Shown in pieces: positions 15,201-21,801 of a DNA stretch of 47,255 bases. This stretch comes from Lachnospiraceae bacterium (lineage in GTDB: Bacteria; Bacillota; Clostridia; Lachnospirales; Lachnospiraceae), in assembly GCA_021199655.1 (NCBI GenBank), contig JAJQHQ010000042.1:1-47255 (forward strand). Direction: 5' to 3'. The notes under the pieces were generated by a model. The model was not told the DNA's origin. It ran no database searches and saw nothing but the letters and a program-made list of their open reading frames with translations. The stretch's first letter is position 1, and each line of letters begins with the position of its first letter. The position numbers and the translations under genes are program-made.

Positions 15201-16040
15201 TCATATGACCACAATAATCCCGCCATCGTTGGCATACATCGTCGAAATTCCCGCTGTATCAAGGAATATAACCCCCTTGACCTTAATTCGCTTTGTAATC
15301 GCATCCAGCACCATGCGGCCGCGCTCCGGACAGTTGCAGTGTGAGAGAGCAAGTATCTTCTCTGCCGGATTCTCAACCTGTTCTACGATGTAATCCACCA
15401 TCTTCACCAGCGCTTTGTTGATCCCGCGCGCCTGATCGAGCTGGATGATCGTCCCTTCCGGCGTTGCGCCGCAGACCGGCTTGATCCGCAGAGCCGATGC
15501 GAAAAAGGCTTTGAGATTGCTCAACCGGCCATTTTTACGAAGCGTCTCAAGATCTTCCAGCACAAAATACGTATTCTGACCGTCAATGTAGGCGTCCACA
15601 GTCTCCACGATCTGTTCAAACGGCATCCCGGCCTCTTCGCACTCCTGAATCTTTGCCGTGATCAACGTCTCGCCGACCGATGCGGAACGGGAATTGAACA
15701 CATGGATCTGAAGCTCTGAGCCTTCCTCTTCCAGCAGATCCCGGGCAAGCACCGCACTGTTGCACGAGCCGCTGAGTTCGGCCGAAAGTGTGACCGCATA
15801 GGCACGTTTTTGTGCTCTTTCGAATGCTTTCTTATAGAAATCCGGTGAGGGGCACGCGGATTTCGGGCAGTTCGGACTCGCGGCGATCTTTTTTAAAAAA
15901 TCGGCCTGATCAAAGCTGTCGTCATCCACAAACGAATATTCGTCAACCTGCATTGTAAGCGGTGCGGATATGATACGCTCGTCCGCCCGCATCTCCTCTG
16001 TGCGCTCCCCACAGCTGTCCATCACGATCACATAATCCAT
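15201..16040 (-). CDS. DegV family fatty-acid-binding protein
   Basis: A 279-aa DegV protein. The N-terminal motif is DYVIVMDSCGERTEEM, the place where family members start a beta-alpha-beta fold. SACPSPDFYKKAF and AVTLSAELSGSCNSA carry the Ser/Thr residues that hold the carboxylate of a bound fatty acid. DVF-like HVFNSRSASVGETL follows, and the C-terminal lobe ends ISTMYANDGGIIVVI. In Firmicutes related proteins (FakB) present fatty acids to the kinase FakA; whether this member does so is inferred, as no fakA is nearby. GGAGG lies 7 nt before the ATG at 16040, which excludes the 12-residue longer form. Confidence 0.92.
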   Translation of the reverse strand: MDYVIVMDSCGERTEEMRADERIISAPLTMQVDEYSFVDDDSFDQADFLKKIAASPNCPKSACPSPDFYKKAFERAQKRAYAVTLSAELSGSCNSAVLARDLLEEEGSELQIHVFNSRSASVGETLITAKIQECEEAGMPFEQIVETVDAYIDGQNTYFVLEDLETLRKNGRLSNLKAFFASALRIKPVCGATPEGTIIQLDQARGINKALVKMVDYIVEQVENPAEKILALSHCNCPERGRMVLDAITKRIKVKGVIFLDTAGISTMYANDGGIIVVI

Positions 16041-16168
16041 GGCAAACCTCCAAAATTTAAAAGACGGGTTTTTCATTGTTCCACAACGTGGTTTTTAAGT
16101 CTACGTTTGTTTTCTGTTACTATATCATACTCCATCGCACTTGAAAAGAGGCAAATGGATTTTTTTCA

Positions 16169-16188
16169 AACAGTTCTTTAAAACTGTT
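16169..16188. promoter_or_regulatory. Palindrome in the degV / DUF5721 divergent spacer
   Basis: AACAGTT and AACTGTT are inverted repeats 6 nt apart, lying upstream of both divergent genes. The size and position suit a repressor operator. No regulator can be named. Confidence 0.4.
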
Positions 16189-16209
16189 CCATTTTTTCAA
16201 AATCCGTTG

Positions 16210-16238
16210 TTGCATGTCCATTCCGCTTTCATTATAAT
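16210..16238 (+). promoter_or_regulatory. Sigma-A-type promoter of the DUF5721-like gene
   Basis: TTGCAT (16210-16215) and TATAAT (16233-16238) are separated by exactly 17 bp. The predicted transcription start, about 16245, coincides with the first base of the 63-bp tandem repeat. Confidence 0.75.
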
Positions 16239-16245
16239 GTGACCC

Positions 16246-16371
16246 GAAGAGATTTGCGCTGCTTGCAGCAGGAAATCTCGAGGGTCAACGAGCAGCTGTG
16301 CCGCGAGTGAAGAGATTTGCGCTGCTTGCAGCAGGAAATCTCGAGGCCGGATGAGCAGCTGTGCTGCGAGT
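16246..16371 (+). repeat. Two tandem 63-nt structured units in a 5' leader
   Basis: Unit 1 is 16246-16308 and unit 2 is 16309-16371. The first 37 nt are identical and the rest differs at a few positions. Each unit folds into a hairpin GAGATTT/AAATCTC with inner GCTGC/GCAGC, followed by a second stem around GCAGCTGTGC. The pair would make up almost the whole 5' untranslated leader of the downstream gene. The rest of the 358-bp gap 16041-16398 holds the two regulatory sites listed above. Confidence 0.8.
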
Positions 16372-16398
16372 ACAATTTAATCAAGGGAGGATCTTTTC

Positions 16399-16899
16399 TT
16401 GCGCTCTTTTCAGATTCAGGATAATCTCGGCTTTATGAAAAAGCTTCTGACCGGTGATGTCTTTGACACATTCCTGCTCTCGGAGGCATCCATCACCACC
16501 TTTGCCTCCTTTCAGATTGACGGGACTTTCCATCCCGAATATCTGAGCGCCTCCGAAGCGGAACAGCTGGAAGCGGAGGCTTCCGGTTATACGCTGTGGC
16601 GGCGTGTACGCCCTTTCTTTTTTGATCTGATGAAGGGGAAAAATACACCGCTGAAATTCCGCATCGTTCTCAGGCTGGCTCCGCACAATGTTGAAAAACT
16701 GATCACGCAGAATGGGGTCGGCATCAGCGCGGACCAGGTGGACGGATTGTTCCTGAATATACACTTTGACGGAAAAACGATTTCCTGCGTCAGCGGTACC
16801 TCCATAAAGGTATTTACTTTAGATAAGACACTTGAGCATGCCTGGGATGAGATGCTGGAAAAGTTCTTTCGGCGGGAGCAGATTCCGTTTCTTTTGTAA
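16399..16899 (+). CDS. DUF5721-like protein
   Basis: A 166-aa cytosolic protein of a family common in Lachnospiraceae (DUF5721, assigned by recall of its appearance: a KLLTGDVFDTFLL block, then the EASITTFASFQIDGTF strand pair and a C-terminal EHAWDEMLEKFFRRE helix). Its function is unknown. Translation starts at TTG 16399, with AAGGGAGG about 9 nt upstream. The gene has its own promoter and an unusual leader of two tandem 63-nt hairpin units. It is followed after 69 bp by the CIRCE element of htpG, so it is probably a single-gene unit. Confidence 0.75.
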   Translation: MRSFQIQDNLGFMKKLLTGDVFDTFLLSEASITTFASFQIDGTFHPEYLSASEAEQLEAEASGYTLWRRVRPFFFDLMKGKNTPLKFRIVLRLAPHNVEKLITQNGVGISADQVDGLFLNIHFDGKTISCVSGTSIKVFTLDKTLEHAWDEMLEKFFRREQIPFLL

Positions 16900-16967
16900 G
16901 ACAGTATTATCTGACGGTACTCTTTTATCCCCGGATCTGCAGGTCTTTGCTATATGAAATCTCTTTG

Positions 16968-17030
16968 TTAGCACTCACTAAAAATGAGTGCTAATTTTTT
17001 CTTGACATTTCCTGCTGATGGTATTATCAT
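16968..17030 (+). promoter_or_regulatory. CIRCE operator and sigma-A promoter of htpG
   Basis: TTAGCACTC (16968-16976), nine spacer bases and GAGTGCTAA (16986-16994) match the CIRCE consensus perfectly, the binding site of the heat-shock repressor HrcA. Directly downstream are TTGACA (17002-17007) and TATCAT (17025-17030), 17 bp apart. This places htpG under HrcA control. Confidence 0.95.
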
Positions 17031-17077
17031 GTGTTCAGTTTTTGTGGAAGGCCGTATTTTTCGCCGGTTCTACACAC

Positions 17078-17131
17078 GATAACCGCAATTATCGTAACAA
17101 TTCAGGGCGGCTGTCTCTCCTGAATCATTAC
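17078..17131 (+). repeat. htpG leader hairpins, one made of paired MITE-type ends
   Basis: ACGATAA-6-TTATCGT (17077-17096) is followed by GTAACAATTCAGG and CCTGAATCATTAC (17094-17131), which pair with each other and match the terminal repeats of the MITE family without its core. No 8-bp duplication flanks it. It lies in the untranslated leader of htpG. Confidence 0.55.
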
Positions 17132-17175
17132 CTGATTCATTATTTTAAATCAAAAAATCTAAGGAGTGGTAATTC

Positions 17176-19329
17176 ATGAGTAAGAAAACAGGAAGTCTTT
17201 CTATCAACAGTGAGAACATTTTTCCCATTATCAAAAAGTGGCTGTATTCGGATCACGACATCTTCGTGCGTGAGATGATCTCCAACGGCTGCGACGCGAT
17301 CACAAAGCTGCAGAAGCTGGAAATCATGGGCGATTACACGTTCCCGGAGGACTACAAAAAGAGGATTCAGGTAATCGTGAACCCGGAGGAGAAAACGCTG
17401 AAGTTCATCGATTCCGGTCTCGGCATGACAGCGGACGAGGTCGAGGAATACATCACACAGATCGCATTCTCCGGCGCAATGGATTTCGTAGAAAAATACA
17501 AAGATAAGACGACGAATGACGAGATCATCGGTCATTTCGGTCTCGGCTTCTATTCCGCGTTCATGGTAGCGGATGAGGTGCACATCGACACCCTTTCTTA
17601 TCAGAAGGATGCGAAATCCGTACACTGGGAGTGCGACGGCGGTACCGAATATACCATCGAAGAAGGAACCCGCACAGAAGTCGGCACGGAGATCACTCTG
17701 TTCTTAAACGAGGACTGTCTGGAATTTGCGAACGAATACCGTATGCGTGAAGTGATCGAGAAGTACTGCTCTTTCATGCCGGTACAGATCTTCCTCTCCA
17801 AGGCAAACGCCGAGCAGGAATACGAGACGATTGATGAGAGCGAGCTTCGCGAGGATGATGTGGTCGTCGAGCACATTCACGAAGATGCGAAGACTGAGGA
17901 GAAAGAAAATGAGAACGGTGAAAAAGAGACCGTTGAGGTTTCACCAGCCCGTGAGCGTGTAAAGATCAACAAGCGCCCGGTGTCCTTAAGCGATACCAAT
18001 CCGCTGTGGACCAAGCATCCGAATGACTGCACGGCGGAGGAATACAAGGATTTCTACCGCAAGGTCTTCCAGGATTACAGGGAGCCTCTGTTCTGGATCC
18101 ACCTCAATATGGACTATCCGTTTAACTTAAAAGGTATCCTCTACTTCCCGAAGATCAATACGGAGTATGATTCCATCGAGGGCACGATCAAGCTTTACAA
18201 CAACCAGGTCTTCATTGCGGATAATATTAAGGAAGTGATTCCGGAATTTCTGATGCTCTTAAAGGGCGTCATCGACTGCCCGGATCTGCCGCTGAATGTT
18301 TCCAGAAGCGCGCTGCAGAATGACGGTACTGTGAAGAAGATTTCCGATTATATCACCAAGAAGGTCGCGGATAAGCTGATCGGCATGTGCAAGACAGACC
18401 GCGAATCCTATGAAAAATACTGGGACGATATCAGCCCGTTCATCAAATACGGCTGCATTAAAGACAGTAAGTTCAGCGAGAAGATGAACGACTACATCCT
18501 TTACAAAGATATCGACGGCAAGTACCAGAAGCTGGAAGATCTTCTGAAAGCGGCCGAGGACGCAAAGGCAGCTGTAGAGAATGGCGCGGATGAGACCGTC
18601 GAAGGCGAAGTAGTCGAAGACGAAGTGGTCGAAGGGGAAACTAATGAGTCTTCTGAAAGTGAAGCAGCCGGGGAAAGTGCAGACGAAACTGTAGATGAGG
18701 CTGAAGACGATGAGGAGAAAGAGCCGGAGAAGACGACCATCTATTACGTGACAGATGAAGTACAGCAGAGCCAGTACATCAACATGTTCCGTGAGTCCGG
18801 CCTGAACGCGGTCATCTTAAAGCACAACATCGATGCGCCGTTTATCTCGCACATGGAGCAGATCAACGAGAAGGTGAAATTTGAGCGCATTGATGCGGAT
18901 GTCACGGACACCGTAAAGGAAGAAGCCGACGTGGATGAGCTTAAAGAGACTGCGGACACCCTGACAGAAGTATTCCGCAAAGCGCTCGGCAAGGAGAAGC
19001 TTGACGTCAAGGTCGAAAAGCTCAAAAACGCGAACATTTCCTCAATGATCACCCTCTCTGAAGAGAGCCGCCGGATGCAGGAAATGATGAAGATGTACAA
19101 TATGTACGGCATGGATCCGTCCATGTTCGGTGGTGAGGAAACACTGGTGCTGAACGCGAACAACAAGCTGGTACAGTACATTGCTGCGAATAAAGATTCC
19201 GACAAAGTACCGATGCTCTGCGAGCAGCTCTACGATCTGGCCATGATCGCACACAAGCCGCTGCAGCCGGAAGAGATGACGAAGTTCATCTCCAGAAGCA
19301 ATGAGATCCTGATGCTGCTGGCACAATAA
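17176..19329 (+). CDS. htpG: Molecular chaperone HtpG (bacterial Hsp90)
   Basis: A 717-aa Hsp90-type chaperone. The ATPase domain has EMISNGCDAITKL, DSGLGMTADEV and GHFGLGFYSAFMVAD. The middle domain includes LPLNVSRSALQND, and a C-terminal dimerisation domain follows. It is about 90 residues longer than E. coli HtpG. Most of the excess is an acidic low-complexity insert at about residues 461-520 (repeats of VEGEVVEDEVVEGE and D/E runs) before the TTIYYVTDEVQQSQY strand, plus a charged linker at about 234-258 between the N-terminal and middle domains. AAGGAG precedes the ATG. Expression should be HrcA-controlled through the upstream CIRCE. A strong terminator follows. Confidence 0.97.
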   Translation: MSKKTGSLSINSENIFPIIKKWLYSDHDIFVREMISNGCDAITKLQKLEIMGDYTFPEDYKKRIQVIVNPEEKTLKFIDSGLGMTADEVEEYITQIAFSGAMDFVEKYKDKTTNDEIIGHFGLGFYSAFMVADEVHIDTLSYQKDAKSVHWECDGGTEYTIEEGTRTEVGTEITLFLNEDCLEFANEYRMREVIEKYCSFMPVQIFLSKANAEQEYETIDESELREDDVVVEHIHEDAKTEEKENENGEKETVEVSPARERVKINKRPVSLSDTNPLWTKHPNDCTAEEYKDFYRKVFQDYREPLFWIHLNMDYPFNLKGILYFPKINTEYDSIEGTIKLYNNQVFIADNIKEVIPEFLMLLKGVIDCPDLPLNVSRSALQNDGTVKKISDYITKKVADKLIGMCKTDRESYEKYWDDISPFIKYGCIKDSKFSEKMNDYILYKDIDGKYQKLEDLLKAAEDAKAAVENGADETVEGEVVEDEVVEGETNESSESEAAGESADETVDEAEDDEEKEPEKTTIYYVTDEVQQSQYINMFRESGLNAVILKHNIDAPFISHMEQINEKVKFERIDADVTDTVKEEADVDELKETADTLTEVFRKALGKEKLDVKVEKLKNANISSMITLSEESRRMQEMMKMYNMYGMDPSMFGGEETLVLNANNKLVQYIAANKDSDKVPMLCEQLYDLAMIAHKPLQPEEMTKFISRSNEILMLLAQ

Positions 19330-19376
19330 TGGGATCATTGCCGGGCGCAGCAGTCCACAGGCACTGAAAAAACATG

Positions 19377-19449
19377 AAAAACCTCCGGGCGTATGCAAAG
19401 CGTAAATGATGATAGTTATTTTCCTTTGCATTCGCTGCGGAGGTTTTTT
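19377..19449. terminator. Intrinsic terminator after htpG
   Basis: AACCTCCG and CGGAGGTT form the base of a long hairpin with a second stem ATGCAAAG/CTTTGCAT. A-run and T-run (TTTTTT) flank it, so it can act on both strands, mainly for htpG. Confidence 0.85.
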
Positions 19450-19519
19450 CATAACCGCCCTTTCTGATCCGTACATGATCAGGTGCAAAATCAGGAGCTC
19501 CGGATCTGTACATCTTTTC

Positions 19520-19548
19520 TTGACAAATCCGCGGAAAACAAGTATGCT
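19520..19548 (+). promoter_or_regulatory. Predicted promoter of the TraX-like gene
   Basis: TTGACA (19520-19525) and TATGCT (19543-19548) are separated by 17 bp, about 75 bp before the start codon. The remainder of the 295-bp gap after htpG holds only the terminator. Confidence 0.6.
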
Positions 19549-19624
19549 GTTTCGGGTTTTCTGTTTCAGAAGCCACGGAACTTCATTCATAATCACAGTA
19601 AAACGAAAAGTCAGGGATTTATTT

Positions 19625-20377
19625 ATGAAGGACAGATTAAACAGATTCGGTATCTCCGGCAGCACTTTAAAGCTGATTGCGGTCATTACCATGCTGATCG
19701 ACCACACGGGCGCGACCGTACTCCGCTCCATCACACGCCTCCCGGAGGTGACAGGCAATGCGGCGCTGCGGAATACCTGGGTGCATATTTACAATCTCTC
19801 GCGCGACATCGGGCGGCTGGCGTTCCCCATCTTCTGCTTTTTGCTGGTGGAAGGCTTTCTGCACACCCGAAGTCCGCGAAAATACGCAGGACGGCTTTTT
19901 TTATTCGCACTGATCTCTGAGATCCCGTTCGACATCGCACTGAAGGGAAGCTGGTTTTATCCGGACAAGCAGAACGTCTATTTCACTCTGCTGATCGGGC
20001 TGCTGGTCATGATGGCAATCCGGTGGCTGACGGACAACGGGACACGCCGCCTGCTGCTCTGTGTTCTGCCGATTGCAGCCGGGATGCTGCTGGCCGCATG
20101 GATCGACACGGATTACAGCTACAAGGGCGTGTTTCTGATCGCTGTCCTGTATCTGATGCGCAATTCCAGACTGTACCAGTGCATCGGCGGAGCCGCGGCG
20201 ATCTCCTGGGAGCTTCCCGCGCCGATCGCGTTCATCCCCATTTATTTTTATAATGGAAAGCGCGGCATCTCGCTCAAATACTTTTTCTACTGGTTCTACC
20301 CGGTGCATCTGATGCTGCTGTATGTGGTCAATACGTGGGGTATGCCTATTCTGGAGAGGCTGCTGTTCTCAGCCTGA
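19625..20377 (+). CDS. TraX family membrane protein
   Basis: A 250-aa polytopic membrane protein of the TraX family. The signature near the N-terminus is STLKLIAVITMLIDHTGA, with the conserved Asp-His, then DIGRLAFPIFCFLLVEGFLHT (about residues 58-78) and SEIPFDIALKG. The C-terminus has FFYWFYPVHLMLLY, a motif shared with membrane acyltransferases of the AT-3 group. F-plasmid TraX acetylates pilin, but chromosomal homologues in Firmicutes are not tied to conjugation and probably modify a surface component; that is inferred. I start at 19625 since the domain begins there, although the ribosome site (AGGGA) is modest. It has its own promoter. Confidence 0.85.
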   Translation: MKDRLNRFGISGSTLKLIAVITMLIDHTGATVLRSITRLPEVTGNAALRNTWVHIYNLSRDIGRLAFPIFCFLLVEGFLHTRSPRKYAGRLFLFALISEIPFDIALKGSWFYPDKQNVYFTLLIGLLVMMAIRWLTDNGTRRLLLCVLPIAAGMLLAAWIDTDYSYKGVFLIAVLYLMRNSRLYQCIGGAAAISWELPAPIAFIPIYFYNGKRGISLKYFFYWFYPVHLMLLYVVNTWGMPILERLLFSA

Positions 20378-20485
20378 CTGCGCGTATGCACTGTTTCGGC
20401 ACGGGCTGCCTGAACCATGCGAAAGAATCCATCTGTTTCATGCTTTCATTTTATGATTTGAATAGCAAAAGGGGGCATACACAAT

Positions 20486-21721
20486 ATGAATAAGAAAGAA
20501 GTCTCCGAGCTGAGACGCCTGTTCCACCCGGACCGCACGCCGGTCACAAGGATCTGCGGCTGCTACGTGGATGCGGAGAAAACAAAAAAAGCTACGATGA
20601 AGGAAGCATTTCTCTCCCTGCCGGAGGAAGAAATGTTCAAATATTTTGATATTTTCAAAAAAACGCTCTCCGGCACGATTGGGAAAAATCTTCTGGAGAT
20701 GGAATTTCCGCTTGTGCATTCTGATGAATACCCCACGGATCAAACAGACAGCAGTCCTGCCCTGTCCGGCTCTGTCTCAACGGATTCCTCTGCCTCCGGC
20801 ACGATCCGGGACGGCGGACTGCAGGGTTTTCTGATGAAGCTGAAAGCCAGCGCTCTTAAAGATGATGCCCTGCTGGATGAGTTTTACGACAAGGTGATTG
20901 ACACTTTTCTGTATCCGGAGAATTATTACATTATATTAATTCACGGCACGTATGACATTCCCGGAAAGGGTTCCGACGGTCTGGACATGGACGACGCCTC
21001 GGAGGATGTCTATGAATTCCTGCTGTGCTCGATCTGCCCGGTGCATTTGTCCAAACCGGGACTTTGCTACCACGAGGAAACCAATACGATCAGTGAACGC
21101 ATACGCGACTGGTTTGTCGAATCGCCGGTGACCGGATTTCTGTTCCCGACTTTTACGGACCGCAACACGGATATCCACAGCCTTCTGTATTATTCGAAAA
21201 ACCCGGATGAGCTGAACGCGGATTTTGCCAGACTGCTCTTAGGATGCGAGCTGCCGCTTACGGCCGGTTCGCAGAAGGATACGTTCAATACTCTGGTCGC
21301 CGAAACCTTAAGCGATTCCTGTACATTTGAGACCGTTAAAAACATTCATTCCTCCCTGAATGAGCTTCTGGAGGAGCACAAAGACGATCCGAACCCGGTC
21401 CTGCTTGACAAGGGGGATATGAAGCGCCTGCTTGCAGACAGCGGTGCCGACGACGAGGCACTGGAGCATTTTGACGAAAGCTTTGCAGAAGCATCCGGTG
21501 ATACCCAGGCGGAGCTCTATGTAACCAATGTGGCGCATACCCGCCGGTTTGAGATCAAAACGCCGGACATTTCGATTTCCGTGAAGCCGGAATGTGCCGA
21601 CCTGGTCGAGACGCAGGTCGTCGGCGGACGGCTCTGCTTTGTCATCCCGGTGAACGATTCCGTAGAAGTCAACGGCATTCCGGTGCAGACGGGAATACAT
21701 ACAGATGCCGAAGAAGAATAA
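20486..21721 (+). CDS. DUF4317 domain-containing protein
   Basis: A 411-aa cytosolic protein that matches the DUF4317 family typical of Lachnospiraceae: the opening KKEVSELRRLFHPDRTPVTR followed by ICGCYVDAEK and EEEMFKYFDIFKKTLSG. The C-terminal portion contains the GDMKRLLADSGADDEALEHF region and an FEIKTPDISISVKPE strand segment. The family has no established function. A low-complexity Ser-rich stretch at about residues 85-110 looks like a linker. AAGGGGG lies upstream of the ATG. A solitary MITE end starts 4 nt after the stop codon. Confidence 0.88.
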   Translation: MNKKEVSELRRLFHPDRTPVTRICGCYVDAEKTKKATMKEAFLSLPEEEMFKYFDIFKKTLSGTIGKNLLEMEFPLVHSDEYPTDQTDSSPALSGSVSTDSSASGTIRDGGLQGFLMKLKASALKDDALLDEFYDKVIDTFLYPENYYIILIHGTYDIPGKGSDGLDMDDASEDVYEFLLCSICPVHLSKPGLCYHEETNTISERIRDWFVESPVTGFLFPTFTDRNTDIHSLLYYSKNPDELNADFARLLLGCELPLTAGSQKDTFNTLVAETLSDSCTFETVKNIHSSLNELLEEHKDDPNPVLLDKGDMKRLLADSGADDEALEHFDESFAEASGDTQAELYVTNVAHTRRFEIKTPDISISVKPECADLVETQVVGGRLCFVIPVNDSVEVNGIPVQTGIHTDAEEE

Positions 21722-21724
21722 CTC

Positions 21725-21751
21725 GTAACTGTGAAGGTACTGAACAGTTAC
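21725..21751. repeat. Solitary MITE-end hairpin between DUF4317 and GH3 genes
   Basis: GTAACTGT and ACAGTTAC type arms match the left-end hairpin of the full MITEs (as at 46985-47011) almost exactly, but the two-hairpin core is absent and no 8-bp duplication flanks it. It sits 4 nt after one stop codon. Confidence 0.7.
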
Positions 21752-21801
21752 CAATTATGAACGAAAAACAGCTGCCTGACGGCGGCGGAACGGAGCTTAT
21801 G

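Noticed and set aside
16246-16371. Minimal CRISPR or attachment-site duplication
   Set aside because: Only two units, directly abutting, each self-complementary, and no integrase nearby.
19625-20377. Conjugative element suggested by the TraX-like gene
   Set aside because: No other transfer, relaxase or integrase genes are nearby; chromosomal TraX homologues are common in Firmicutes.
21592-21801. N-terminal extension of the GH3 protein
   Set aside because: It overlaps the DUF4317 coding region in another frame and a repeat hairpin; GH3 homology begins after 21802.
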